This document shows, piece after piece, positions 14,980 through 23,668 of a stretch of DNA of 64,000 bases. The stretch lies in contig NC_004193.1 of the NCBI RefSeq assembly GCF_000011245.1, positions 226,501-290,500 on the forward strand, written 5' to 3'. Within the stretch, counting starts at the first letter, position 1, and each line of letters opens with the position of its first letter. The notes beneath the pieces were generated by a model. That model saw only the letters and a program-made list of their open reading frames with translations. It was not told the origin of the DNA and ran no database searches. The position numbers and the translations under genes are program-made. This stretch comes from Oceanobacillus iheyensis HTE831 (GTDB lineage Bacteria; Bacillota; Bacilli; Bacillales; Amphibacillaceae).

Positions 14980-16407
14980 TTAGTTAGGCAAGCCAAGAAT
15001 TGTTTTTGGCTCTAGGAATTCTTCAATTCCGTAGTCACCCCATTCACGGCCAATACCAGATTGACCAAATCCGCCGAATGGAGCAGAGAAGTCTGCTTTA
15101 CCATCATTAACTGTAATTCGTCCAGCTCTTATACCTTTAGCTGCTTTTGTTAAAGTTTCTGGATTTTCGCCAACTACATATCCAGCAAGTCCGTATATTG
15201 TGTCATTTGCAATTTCGATTGCTTCATCTAAATCGTTATACGTGATTACAGATAAAACTGGTCCGAAAATCTCTTCTTGTGCAATCGTATCATCACGATT
15301 TACATCGGTAAATACCGTAAGTTTAGAATAAAAACCAGTTTCTAAACCATCTGGTTTACCAGTGCCGCCTGCTACTAAGGTTGCTCCACTATCGATTCCT
15401 TTTTGGATATAATCCTGAACGGTGTTCCATTGTTCTTCGGAAACCTGTGGACCGGTAAAGGTGTTTTTATCTTGAGGGTCACCAACAGGGAATTCCGGTA
15501 ATAATTCTTTAATTGCTTCAATGAACTCATCGTGCATGGAAGCAGGTACGAGTGCGCGTGTTCCTGCTGTACAAACTTGTCCAGTATTCGCTGCGATATT
15601 TGTAATTGCATTTCTTGCTGCATATTTCACATCTGCATCATCTAATATAATAATTGGTGATTTACCACCTAATTCAAGTGATACTTTGGTAATATCTTGA
15701 GCTGCATTTTCCATGATTTTTGTGCCAACTCCACCAGAACCAGTGAAGGAAACAAAATCGATATCTGGATGGGAACTAATTGCATTCCCGATTTTACTAC
15801 CAGAACCATTGACTAAGTTAAATACACCTTTTGGTACTCCAGCTGCTTCAAATACTTCTGCAACTAGCATTGCTGCATATGGAGTTTGGGAAGCTGGTTT
15901 TAAAATGACCGTACTACCAGCGGCAATTGCACTAGCCAGTTTGGTCGATAACTGATTTGTTGGGAAGTTCCAAGGTGTAATTAAACCAGAAACGCCAATG
16001 GCATCTTTTTGAATAAATGATCCTTCGCGTTGTTCGGTGAATTCAAAATCGCGAAGTATTTTTGCAGTTTCACGGAAGTGACGTAGGCCCATTTCGTATT
16101 GCGTCTTTTCAGTAAACGTCACTGGTGAACCTAGTTCTTGCGTAATCACTTTTATAAAATCGTCTTTGCGTTTTTCATATTCATCTGCAATACGATCTAA
16201 TAATTTCACTCTTTCTTCCCGAGTTGTATTAGAGAAAGAAGGGAACGCTTTTCTTGCAGCTTGTACAGCTTTATCTAAATCTTCTTCTGTACCTGCGCTT
16301 ATCGTACCCATTTTTTCTTCTGTTGCTGGATTTATAACGTCAATTGTTTCATTACCAGTGGATTCTACCCACTCGCCATTTATAAAGTGTTTTACATTGT
16401 TATACAT
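14980..16407 (-). CDS. NAD(P)-dependent aldehyde dehydrogenase
   Basis: 475 residues from the ATG at 16407, with AAGGAGC 10 bases before it; the open frame extends further upstream but lacks a start signal. It is a full-length class 3-type enzyme. Seen are the cofactor motif TPWNFP, the FTGSGGVG turn, the general base Glu in LELGGKS and the catalytic Cys in GQVCTAG, with the C-terminal EEIFGPVLSV and PFGGFGQSG segments. It oxidises an aldehyde to the acid; the substrate is not evident from sequence or neighbours. The gene stands alone with its own terminator. Confidence 0.85.
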   Translation of the reverse strand: MYNNVKHFINGEWVESTGNETIDVINPATEEKMGTISAGTEEDLDKAVQAARKAFPSFSNTTREERVKLLDRIADEYEKRKDDFIKVITQELGSPVTFTEKTQYEMGLRHFRETAKILRDFEFTEQREGSFIQKDAIGVSGLITPWNFPTNQLSTKLASAIAAGSTVILKPASQTPYAAMLVAEVFEAAGVPKGVFNLVNGSGSKIGNAISSHPDIDFVSFTGSGGVGTKIMENAAQDITKVSLELGGKSPIIILDDADVKYAARNAITNIAANTGQVCTAGTRALVPASMHDEFIEAIKELLPEFPVGDPQDKNTFTGPQVSEEQWNTVQDYIQKGIDSGATLVAGGTGKPDGLETGFYSKLTVFTDVNRDDTIAQEEIFGPVLSVITYNDLDEAIEIANDTIYGLAGYVVGENPETLTKAAKGIRAGRITVNDGKADFSAPFGGFGQSGIGREWGDYGIEEFLEPKTILGLPN

Positions 16408-16741
16408 ATCGTTACAAGCTCCTTTGTCTTGAGATTGTGTACATAAATAGATGTTCCCGATATGTATAATGATAAACATCTTATAAAGAAAAAGCGGAGT
16501 ATAACAAGCTGGGGGGTAAAAAAGGGTGATCATTAGGGGGAGCATACTAAATGAAGACTCCTTGAAAACCTTAAGTCGATTTTCTGCTTTCGCGGTCTTT
16601 CTTTTTGTCCGGTAGCAAGAAGGTATAGGTGAGGCCCCAGATGTATGAACATCTGGGGCCCTACTCGCCATCCGTTGGATATGCGTTCTATATATGTCTA
16701 AAGTGTTTTTTTAAAATTTGATTTTACAACTTTCTGCTGAA
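16408..16741. other. Non-coding gap between aldehyde dehydrogenase and fabI
   Basis: No gene is seen. The clearest structure is a perfect 11-bp inverted repeat, GGCCCCAGATG with loop TATGAA and CATCTGGGGCC, at 16633-16660. It has no T run on either strand, so it may be a factor-bound palindrome or a terminator lacking a U tract. It is much more GC-rich than its surroundings. Confidence 0.5.
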
Positions 16742-17518
16742 CTATCCACCTATGATATGAAAGCCTGAATCCACATGAAGAACTTCCCCAGTGATCCCAC
16801 GAGCCATTTCACTAACTAAAAATAGCGTTGCGTCGCCAACTTCATCTTGATCTACATTTCTACGTAGTGGAGCTTTTTCTACTATAACATTTGCTTTTTC
16901 ATTAAAGTTAGAGACTCCTTTTGCAGAAAGTGTACGAATTGGTCCGGCAGAAACTGCGTTAACTCGGATACCGTATTTACCCATGTCTTCAGCTAGGTAG
17001 CGGACACTTGCTTCTAAAGATGCTTTTGCAACTCCCATGACATTATATCCAGGAATAACTCGTTCTGCCCCTAGATAAGTCTGTGTTACGATTCCTCCAC
17101 CTTCTGTCATTAGTTCTTTAGCAGCTTTTGTAACAGCGACTAAAGAGTACGCACTGATTTCTTGTGCAAGTAAGAACCCATCTCTTGATGTATTTGCATA
17201 TTCTCCTTGTAGTTCATCTCGGTTTGCGAACGCAACAGAATGAACAACACCGTGAATAACGCCTACTTTTTCTCCGATTTCATTGAAAGCTTGTTGGATA
17301 CTTTCATCGTCAGCTACATCGCAAGATACAATTAATTTAGCTTGTATTTCATGTTTATCTAATAGTTTCACTAGTTTTTGATAAGAACGTTCTTGTCTAT
17401 TTGTAAAAATTAAATTAGCGCCAGCATTGTGTAAAGATTTCGTTATTCCCCAAGCGATACTACGTTCATTTGCAACACCCATAACTACAATATTTTTACC
17501 TTCTAATAGTTTCGTCAT
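16742..17518 (-). CDS. fabI: Enoyl-[acyl-carrier-protein] reductase (FabI)
   Basis: 258 residues, preceded by GGAGG. It is a short-chain dehydrogenase fold of FabI type: N-terminal cofactor turn GVANERSIAWG, and the catalytic Tyr and Lys in YNVMGVAKAS (Tyr-x6-Lys). NAVSAGPIRTLSAKG and the end GEVLHVDSGFHIIGG also fit. It catalyses the last, NADH/NADPH-dependent reduction step of fatty acid elongation in the cytoplasm. A FapR-like operator overlaps its promoter, as expected for a Bacillaceae type II fatty acid synthesis gene. Confidence 0.95.
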   Translation of the reverse strand: MTKLLEGKNIVVMGVANERSIAWGITKSLHNAGANLIFTNRQERSYQKLVKLLDKHEIQAKLIVSCDVADDESIQQAFNEIGEKVGVIHGVVHSVAFANRDELQGEYANTSRDGFLLAQEISAYSLVAVTKAAKELMTEGGGIVTQTYLGAERVIPGYNVMGVAKASLEASVRYLAEDMGKYGIRVNAVSAGPIRTLSAKGVSNFNEKANVIVEKAPLRRNVDQDEVGDATLFLVSEMARGITGEVLHVDSGFHIIGG

Positions 17519-17560
17519 AATTTACCTCCAAATGATTCATTATTTATTTATTATAACTTA

Positions 17561-17577
17561 TTAGTACCTGGTAATGA
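17561..17577. promoter_or_regulatory. FapR-like operator in the fabI promoter
   Basis: TTAGTACCTGGTAATGA resembles the FapR operator (TTAGTACC followed by an inverted arm). It lies about 45 bases upstream of fabI, between TTTCAT and TATAAT of a possible minus-strand promoter. FapR represses fatty acid genes and is released by malonyl-CoA. Confidence 0.6.
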
Positions 17578-17779
17578 AACCAAAACATAAAAACGATAAA
17601 TTTGAGGTTGGTAAGGAAGCTGAAAAGTGTGATTATTCCAGTAATGAAGCGGTTTATAAGAAAAATAAAAAAAACCAAAAAAAATTTCAAATTACTCTTT
17701 ACAAACAGGGGGATCCTCGATATAATAAAATTCGTCAGTTTGCGAGACATACTTTCAAAAGCGTGTCGAAAAGCATCAT

Positions 17780-17854
17780 GGCCCGTTGGTCAAGCGGTTA
17801 AGACACCGCCCTTTCACGGCGGTAACACGGGTTCGAATCCCGTACGGGTCACCA
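17780..17854 (+). tRNA. tRNA-Glu (anticodon TTC), CCA encoded
   Basis: The acceptor stem GGCCCGT/ACGGGTC closes with an encoded CCA. The anticodon stem CCGCC/GGCGG carries the loop CTTTCAC with anticodon TTC, and the T arm has GGTTCGAATCC. It is the first gene of a six-tRNA cluster. Confidence 0.95.
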
Positions 17855-17861
17855 ATCATAT

Positions 17862-17937
17862 GGAGGATTAGCTCAGCTGGGAGAGCACCTGCCTTACAAG
17901 CAGGGGGTCGCAGGTTCGAGCCCTGCATCCTCCACCA
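17862..17937 (+). tRNA. tRNA-Val (anticodon TAC), CCA encoded
   Basis: Acceptor stem GGAGGAT/ATCCTCC. The anticodon loop CTTACAA within CCTGC/GCAGG gives TAC. The T arm GGTTCGAGCC and an encoded CCA are present. It starts 7 bases after tRNA-Glu. Confidence 0.95.
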
Positions 17938-18018
17938 TTGATTTTTATTTAATGATTGATATATATTCTTGCAAGATAAAGTGAAGTTTGATACCATGTT
18001 TTTTGCATTATATTTTTC

Positions 18019-18051
18019 ATATTGCCGGCCTAGCTCAACTGGTAGAGCAAC
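18019..18051 (+). repeat. 33-bp direct repeat, left copy: 5' fragment of tRNA-Thr
   Basis: This is identical to 18243-18275, covering five upstream bases and the first 28 bases of tRNA-Thr (acceptor 5' strand, D arm and the start of the anticodon stem). After it the tRNA sequence stops and unrelated sequence begins. It is therefore a broken tRNA-Thr copy and looks like one end of an integration site or a duplication scar. Confidence 0.85.
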
Positions 18052-18139
18052 GAGCGAATCTTCTGCCGAGTTAGCGTCGAGTAACCCCGAAGCACAAACC
18101 GCTTTGAGTAAGCTATTAGATGCAGGGGTCATTACTTAA
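18050..18139 (+). pseudogene. Possible 3' coding fragment left between the tRNA-Thr repeats
   Basis: Right after the truncated tRNA an open frame of 29 codons (TSESSAELASSNPEAQTALS, then KLLDAGVIT and a stop) has protein-like composition but no start or ribosome binding site. It could be the end of a gene from a lost integrated element. I do not recognise it. Confidence 0.35.
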
Positions 18140-18242
18140 ATTGATCAATGATGTGCTGCATCACTGAGTAATCTTGCAACACGACGAGCATTCTTTTGAT
18201 CTTTTGATTAACTCATCGAAATAACTAAGATGCTATAATATT

Positions 18243-18323
<81 letters not shown>

Positions 18324-18372
18324 CTCATAATTTTAATTGTATAATCTTTTTATTATGGTTAACAATATCTAC

Positions 18373-18456
18373 GGAGGGGTAGCGAAGTGGCTAAACGCGG
18401 CGGACTGTAAATCCGCTCCCTCGGGTTCGGCAGTTCGAATCTGCCCCCCTCCACCA
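18373..18456 (+). tRNA. tRNA-Tyr (anticodon GTA), CCA encoded
   Basis: Acceptor stem GGAGGGG/CCCCTCC, anticodon loop CTGTAAA in GCGGA/TCCGC, the long variable arm expected of tRNA-Tyr, and an encoded CCA. Confidence 0.95.
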
Positions 18457-18467
18457 TTTTTTGTTGT

Positions 18468-18542
18468 TGGGCCATAGCCAAGCGGTAAGGCATCGGGTTT
18501 TGATCCCGTGTACCCTAGGTTCGAATCCTAGTGGCCCAGCCA
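18468..18542 (+). tRNA. tRNA-Gln (anticodon TTG), CCA encoded
   Basis: Acceptor stem TGGGCCA/TGGCCCA with a weak first U-A pair, as usual for tRNA-Gln. The anticodon loop TTTTGAT gives TTG. The discriminator G is followed by CCA. Confidence 0.95.
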
Positions 18543-18611
18543 TACTTTATTCAAGGTCTTTTTTTTATGTCTTTTTTATAAACGTATAATAATGAAAGAC
18601 TCATTTAATAC

Positions 18612-18684
18612 GAGCCATTAGCTCAGTCGGTAGAGCATCTGACTTTTAATCAGAGGGTCGAAGGTTCGAATCCTTCATGGCTCA
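18612..18684 (+). tRNA. tRNA-Lys (anticodon TTT), without encoded CCA
   Basis: Acceptor stem GAGCCAT/ATGGCTC and anticodon loop CTTTTAA in TCTGA/TCAGA. After the discriminator A the DNA reads TCA instead of CCA, unlike the other tRNAs of the cluster, so the CCA end must be made after processing. Confidence 0.95.
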
Positions 18685-18692
18685 TCACAAGG

Positions 18693-18731
18693 AACAAACA
18701 GGAACGATTAGTCGGACCTGTTTGTTTTTTT
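18693..18731 (+). terminator. Terminator of the tRNA cluster
   Basis: AACAAACAGG pairs with CCTGTTTGTT, followed by a T run, 9 bases after tRNA-Lys. Confidence 0.8.
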
Positions 18732-18928
18732 CATATAGAGAAAAACAGTGTAAAAATACTTTACAGAAGATAAGGAAAAAATGGAAAGTTCATTACTTAC
18801 CAAATCTGGGAACTTCTAAATGAAAAGTCATTATAATTCGTGTTATAATTTACGTAGTTTAAATTGGGAAACGATCCATTAAAATATTTAGTTCAATGAA
18901 TTTCAACAGATTAAAGGATGAGCGAGGA

Positions 18929-20218
18929 ATGAAATCTTCTAGAATTCCAGGTTTTTATAATATGTCTGTAGATCAAAGACGTAAATTATTAAAGGATAAT
19001 TATGATCTAACAGATGAGCAGATGAGCAACCTGACAGATAATCCGTCACTTTCTTTAGACAAAGCGGATAACATGATAGAGAATGTTATTGGAACATTTG
19101 AACTCCCGTTAGGTATGGGGTTGAACTTTGTCATAAACGGGAACGAGTATACCGTACCTATGGCAATTGAAGAAGCTTCTGTCGTAGCGTCTGCCAGTCA
19201 TATAGCAAAAATTGTTAGAAGTGCTGGTGGATTTGAAGCGGAGTCTAGGGAAAGATTAATGATAGGGCAGATACAAGTAGTAGGATGTTCTAACTTTCAT
19301 GAAGCAAAGCAAGATCTACTTGATCAAAAAGATACTTTAATGAACGCGGCTAATGATGCCTATCCGAGTATTGTTAAGCGCGGTGGTGGGACAAGAGATC
19401 TTGATGTTCGTATCTTAAATGAAGATGCAAATTCAACATACTCTCAAATGCTTGTTATGCATATATATGTCGATACTTGCGATGCAATGGGGGCGAATAT
19501 GATCAACACAATGGCAGAAGCCATCGCTCCTATTGTTGAAGAAATAACTGGCGGAAAAGTTTACCTTCGAATTTTGTCTAACTACGCTGATCGAAGTTTA
19601 GCAAGCGCCAAGTGTGTTATTCCTCCTCATCTTTTAGCGACTGGTGATTTCACTGGTGAAGAAGTTAGAGACGGTGTTATACATGCATATGAATTTGCAG
19701 CTTCTGATCCATATCGAGCTGTGACCCATAACAAAGGTATCATGAACGGCATAGATCCAATTGTGATAGCCACGGGGAATGATTGGCGTGCTGTTGAAGC
19801 AGGTGCTCATGCATATGCGGCCAAGGACGGTCAATATGGATCAATGACTAGATGGTCTAGAGATGAAGCAGGCAATTTAGTTGGTGAAATAGAATTACCA
19901 ATGTCTGTTGGAATTGTAGGGGGAGCTACGAGGGTACACCCATTAGCTGAGCTCTCTCTTTCTATAATGAATATTGAATCTGCAGCTGAATTGGCGGAAG
20001 TTATCGTTTCTGTTGGGTTAGCGCAGAATCTCGGTGCTTTGAAAGCTTTAGCAACCGACGGAATACAAAAAGGGCATATGGCTCTTCATTCCCGTTCTGT
20101 TGCAATTGCTGGAGGGGCTTCAGGGGAGATGATTGATGTGATAGCAAAGAAATTAATAGATCAAAAAGAAATCCGTGTCGGAAAAGCTAAAGAATTGGTG
20201 GAACAGTATAAACAATGA
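18929..20218 (+). CDS. mvaA: Hydroxymethylglutaryl-CoA reductase, class II
   Basis: 429 residues from the ATG at 18929, where AAAGGA lies 10 bases upstream and the typical start MKSSRIPGFYNMSVDQRR begins; the ATG at 18896 has no ribosome binding site. Class II features are ENVIGTFELPLG, DAMGANMINTM and SAKCVIPPHLL. The last part, SVAIAGGASGEMID, precedes the C-terminal helix. It interconverts HMG-CoA and mevalonate, the committed step of the mevalonate pathway. It is the first gene of a four-gene operon that lacks HMG-CoA synthase. Class II enzymes are often annotated as degradative, but the context shows a biosynthetic role. Confidence 0.93.
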   Translation: MKSSRIPGFYNMSVDQRRKLLKDNYDLTDEQMSNLTDNPSLSLDKADNMIENVIGTFELPLGMGLNFVINGNEYTVPMAIEEASVVASASHIAKIVRSAGGFEAESRERLMIGQIQVVGCSNFHEAKQDLLDQKDTLMNAANDAYPSIVKRGGGTRDLDVRILNEDANSTYSQMLVMHIYVDTCDAMGANMINTMAEAIAPIVEEITGGKVYLRILSNYADRSLASAKCVIPPHLLATGDFTGEEVRDGVIHAYEFAASDPYRAVTHNKGIMNGIDPIVIATGNDWRAVEAGAHAYAAKDGQYGSMTRWSRDEAGNLVGEIELPMSVGIVGGATRVHPLAELSLSIMNIESAAELAEVIVSVGLAQNLGALKALATDGIQKGHMALHSRSVAIAGGASGEMIDVIAKKLIDQKEIRVGKAKELVEQYKQ

Positions 20219-21183
20219 GTTTAGAAAAAGTAACAGCCTCAGAGAAAACAGCTATTGGTGTAGCTCATAGTAAACTTATTTTAATTGGAGAGCACGCAGT
20301 TGTACACGGACAACCAGCGATTGCAATTCCATTTCCTTTAATAGGTGTAGAAACCGTTATTGAGTACGTCCCTGGTACGGTGAAAGTGGACAGCTCTTTT
20401 TATCATGGGCCATTACATCATGCTCCTGACTATCTTCAGGGTATAGCTAATTGTGTTGATGAAACACTTGCATATCTTGAGATTCCTAATGAGGACTTGT
20501 TGATCCGTATTAATTCCTCGATCCCACCAGGAAAAGGTCTTGGTTCTAGTGCTTCAGTAGCGATATCTGTGATACGCTCTTTGTTTGATTATGCAGATCG
20601 TTCCTATACGACAGAAGAACTACTGCGTCTAGCGAATGTGGCAGAAACCTATGCTCACGGTGATCCAAGCGGATTAGACACGCTTACGATCACATCTAAT
20701 TTACCTGTATGGTTTGAAAAGGACCATCCGGTTGATTATATCGAGCTTGGAGAAGATCTTCATTTTATTGTCGCTGATTCTGGTCGAGTTGGGGATACAA
20801 GAACCTCGGTTGAATCTGTAGCCCAATTGTTAAGAATGGCTCCAAAACGTATACACGCGAAGATAGAACGAATCGGAGAGCTAACACACCATGCAAAAGA
20901 CGCATTGGAAAAAGCAAGTAAGCAATTTTTAGGACAATTGCTGAATGAAGCGCAAAAAGAACTTGAAGCTCTTGGTGTTAGTGATGCCGGATTAAACAAA
21001 TTAATTCATCTTGCACGTGAAGAGGGAGCTTTAGGTGCGAAGCTAACTGGCGGTGGAAATGGTGGGTGCATAATTGCATTAGCGCAAAATGAGGTGCACT
21101 CAAAACAATTAGCTGATAAACTTCGTAAATTCGGTGCTAATTCAGTTTGGCCATTTGTATTGAAGAAGCAAAGTAAGTCTTAA
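20215..21183 (+). CDS. mvk: Mevalonate kinase
   Basis: 322 residues. Its ATG overlaps the stop of mvaA (ATGA), a sign of coupled translation. GHMP kinase family: N-terminal KLILIGEHAVVHGQPAIAIP, the ATP-binding PPGKGLGSSASVAISV loop, and the C-terminal KLTGGGNGGC motif. It phosphorylates mevalonate to mevalonate-5-phosphate. ITS neighbours mvaA and mvaD fix the substrate among the GHMP kinases. Confidence 0.93.
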   Translation: MSLEKVTASEKTAIGVAHSKLILIGEHAVVHGQPAIAIPFPLIGVETVIEYVPGTVKVDSSFYHGPLHHAPDYLQGIANCVDETLAYLEIPNEDLLIRINSSIPPGKGLGSSASVAISVIRSLFDYADRSYTTEELLRLANVAETYAHGDPSGLDTLTITSNLPVWFEKDHPVDYIELGEDLHFIVADSGRVGDTRTSVESVAQLLRMAPKRIHAKIERIGELTHHAKDALEKASKQFLGQLLNEAQKELEALGVSDAGLNKLIHLAREEGALGAKLTGGGNGGCIIALAQNEVHSKQLADKLRKFGANSVWPFVLKKQSKS

Positions 21184-21208
21184 ACGAGAAGATTGAAGGA
21201 GTAATTCA

Positions 21209-22183
21209 ATGAAAGCAACAGCAAAGGCGCATACAAATATCGCATTGATAAAATATTGGGGAAAGCGAAATGAACCAATTATATTACCAACAAATAGTAA
21301 CCTATCTCTTACGTTAGATGGGTTTTCTACTGTAACGACCGTCCATTTTCAAGAAGAATTAAGTTCCGATGAGTTTTTCTTGAATGATAGGCTTGTAGAA
21401 GACGCAGCAAGCCAACGTGTAACAGGATTCTTAGATAAGGTCAGAGCAATGGCGGGTAAAGAAATGTATGCTCGAATTCATTCTTTAAACCATGTTCCGA
21501 CTGCGGCAGGATTTGCATCCTCAGCTTCAGGTTTTGCTGCATTAGCTGCAGCTAGCACAAAAGCCATAGGGTTAGAATTAAATGATACGGAATTATCTAT
21601 ATTAACAAGACAAGGTTCCGGCTCAGCGTGTCGCTCTATCTATGGTGGCTTTGTCGAATGGCAGATGGGTGAAAAAGAAGACGGTTCTGATTCTTATGCA
21701 GTACCTATTGCTTCAAAGGATCATTGGGACATCCGTGTAGCTGCTGTAGTCCTTTCTGCTACGGAGAAGAAAGTATCAAGTCGAGATGGAATGAGAAGAA
21801 CTGTGGAAACATCTCCTTTCTATGATGGCTGGTTAAAACAAACACCGAAGGATTTAGAGGAAATAAAGACGGCAATTCATGATAAAGACTTTGAAAAGAC
21901 AGGAAGTATTGCGGAAGCGAATTGTATGAGAATGCATGCAACAACATTAGGCGCAAATCCTCCTTTTACGTATTGGCAAGACACAACGATGCGTGTCATG
22001 CAAAATGTACAACAGATGAGAGAAGAAGGAATTCCTGCTTACTTTACCATTGATGCTGGCCCAAATGTTAAAGTGTTATATTTACCAAAAGATGAGTCGA
22101 AAGTGAAGCAAAGACTTGAACAGATTATGGGTGTCGAGGATGTAATCGTTAGTAAGCCAGGAAAAGGAATAAGCTATTTGTAG
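21209..22183 (+). CDS. mvaD: Diphosphomevalonate decarboxylase
   Basis: 324 residues, with GAAGGAG upstream. Family marks are HTNIALIKYWGKRNE at the start, PTAAGFASSASGFAALA (phosphate-binding loop) and GSGSACRSIYGGFVEW. DAGPNVKVLYLP near the end is also typical. It converts mevalonate diphosphate to isopentenyl diphosphate with ATP. It lies between the two mevalonate kinases, as in staphylococcal and streptococcal clusters. Confidence 0.95.
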   Translation: MKATAKAHTNIALIKYWGKRNEPIILPTNSNLSLTLDGFSTVTTVHFQEELSSDEFFLNDRLVEDAASQRVTGFLDKVRAMAGKEMYARIHSLNHVPTAAGFASSASGFAALAAASTKAIGLELNDTELSILTRQGSGSACRSIYGGFVEWQMGEKEDGSDSYAVPIASKDHWDIRVAAVVLSATEKKVSSRDGMRRTVETSPFYDGWLKQTPKDLEEIKTAIHDKDFEKTGSIAEANCMRMHATTLGANPPFTYWQDTTMRVMQNVQQMREEGIPAYFTIDAGPNVKVLYLPKDESKVKQRLEQIMGVEDVIVSKPGKGISYL

Positions 22184-22195
22184 GGGTTGGAAAAG

Positions 22196-23305
22196 TTGAG
22201 TAAGAGACAATTGACCGTTAAAGTGCCAGGCAAACTAATGATTGCTGGAGAGTTCGCTGTATTAGAACCTTATCAAAAACTTGCAGTAATGGCAGTTAAT
22301 CGATACGTGTATGCAACCATAACAGACGCAGAAAATTATACATTGTCTCTAGAAGACTTTGGGTTACATGATATTGCTTGGTCTTACCAAACGGGAACTG
22401 TAAATATAGAATCGGACGATGAGCGATTTTCTTTTGTGAAGGATGCTATCTACATTACATGTACGTATTTAGAAGAAAAAAGCATAGGAATCCCTTCTTT
22501 TCATTTGTCTACTCGAAGTGAGTTGGATGATGCTTCCGGTGTGAAATACGGTCTAGGGTCAAGTGCCGCTATTGTAACATCTGTTGTATCGGCAATTCTT
22601 CGTTTTGTTGCTCCACGTTACGCAACGAAGGAAATTATTTTTCGGTTAGCGGCGTTGTCTCATGTCTGTACACAAGGTAATGGATCTGGTGCCGATATTG
22701 CAGCTTCCACATATGGTGGTTTTCGACAATATAGTTCGTTTCAAGCAGATTGGTTATTGAATACATATAAGAATGCTTCAACGATATCTGAAGTTGTAGA
22801 TATGGAGTGGAAGTATTATCAATCAGAAAATATTCGCATACCTGATTTTCTAAACGTCTGTGTAGGTTGGACAGGTACTGCTGCATCAACAAAGAACCTT
22901 GTCCAACAGATTCGTTTATTAAAAGTAAGTGATTCAGATGCATATGAACATTTTCTACAAAGTAGTAAAGAAGCGGTCGGCCTATTTTTAGATGGAATGA
23001 ATAGCGAGAACCTTTCTATGTTAATGGACGGAGTAAGAAAAAATAGACAAGCATTAGCACACGTAGGACAAAAAGCTAAAACACCAATTGAAACATCGAT
23101 GCTGACAAAATTATGTGACCTTGCTGAACAGTTAGGTGGTGCTGGGAAACCATCAGGTGCTGGTGGAGGCGATTGTGGTATTGCATTTATGTACTCTAAA
23201 GATCAAGCAGAGAATCTTTTTCATGCTTGGGCAGAAGTCGGAATCAAGCCCCTAACATTACAGCCTTCATTAGAAGGTGAGCAAGTTGTAATCGAAGAGG
23301 AATAA
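22196..23305 (+). CDS. Phosphomevalonate kinase
   Basis: 369 residues from the TTG at 22196, which lies 9 bases after AGGGG; the in-frame TTG at 22187 directly adjoins that site. GHMP kinase: VPGKLMIAGEFAVLEPYQKL, KYGLGSSAAIVTSV and GGAGKPSGAGGGDCG. It makes diphosphomevalonate, the substrate of MvaD. It is the last gene of the operon and is followed by a terminator. HMG-CoA synthase and isopentenyl diphosphate isomerase genes are not in the window. Confidence 0.92.
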   Translation: MSKRQLTVKVPGKLMIAGEFAVLEPYQKLAVMAVNRYVYATITDAENYTLSLEDFGLHDIAWSYQTGTVNIESDDERFSFVKDAIYITCTYLEEKSIGIPSFHLSTRSELDDASGVKYGLGSSAAIVTSVVSAILRFVAPRYATKEIIFRLAALSHVCTQGNGSGADIAASTYGGFRQYSSFQADWLLNTYKNASTISEVVDMEWKYYQSENIRIPDFLNVCVGWTGTAASTKNLVQQIRLLKVSDSDAYEHFLQSSKEAVGLFLDGMNSENLSMLMDGVRKNRQALAHVGQKAKTPIETSMLTKLCDLAEQLGGAGKPSGAGGGDCGIAFMYSKDQAENLFHAWAEVGIKPLTLQPSLEGEQVVIEEE

Positions 23306-23314
23306 AAAAATTTA

Positions 23315-23353
23315 AAAAAGACATTCCAACGATAGTATGTGGATGTCTTTTTA
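23315..23353. terminator. Bidirectional terminator after the mevalonate operon
   Basis: AAAAAGACAT pairs with ATGTCTTTTT between the convergent phosphomevalonate kinase and spo0E-like genes. Confidence 0.75.
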
Positions 23354-23369
23354 CCCTTTTTTTATCTCT

Positions 23370-23519
23370 TTATGATATTTTTTCATAATCATTCATTAGT
23401 TGGTCTAATCTCGTGCTTGTTGATATTACAGTATCTGAGGTAAGATCGTATTTCCCGTATAAATCTAGCATTTCTCTTCTACATTGCTCGATTTCCTCAA
23501 ATAATGTGTGTTTATCCAC
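23370..23519 (-). CDS. Spo0E-family aspartyl-phosphate phosphatase
   Basis: 49 residues from a GTG at 23519, with AAGGAGGG 7 bases before it. The protein is two short helices with the Spo0E signature STRLDQLMNDY near the end. Members remove the phosphate from Spo0A-P and hold back sporulation. Its presence supports an endospore-forming host. It is convergent with the mevalonate operon and divergent from sigW. Confidence 0.85.
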   Translation of the reverse strand: MDKHTLFEEIEQCRREMLDLYGKYDLTSDTVISTSTRLDQLMNDYEKIS

Positions 23520-23607
23520 AAAATTGCCCTCCTTTTTAGTATAATACTTACTATATACCCTTTTTTTGAAATTCATAAACAATTAGTTTAAATTTTTTAT
23601 AAAAAAA

Positions 23608-23634
23608 TGAAACCTATTGCAGGTGGAATTCGTA
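23608..23634 (+). promoter_or_regulatory. SigW-type autoregulatory promoter
   Basis: TGAAAC, a 17-base spacer and CGTA fit the SigW promoter consensus. It lies 35 bases before the sigW start codon, as expected for the autoregulated sigW gene. Confidence 0.8.
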
Positions 23635-23668
23635 CAATGAGTACCGCATGGATAGCGGAGGTAGTCAA

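Noticed and set aside
17574..18132. Open frames over the tRNA cluster on both strands
   Set aside because: They overlap or run through the tRNA-Glu/tRNA-Val genes and the truncated tRNA-Thr, have no ribosome binding site and no protein-like conservation that I can see.
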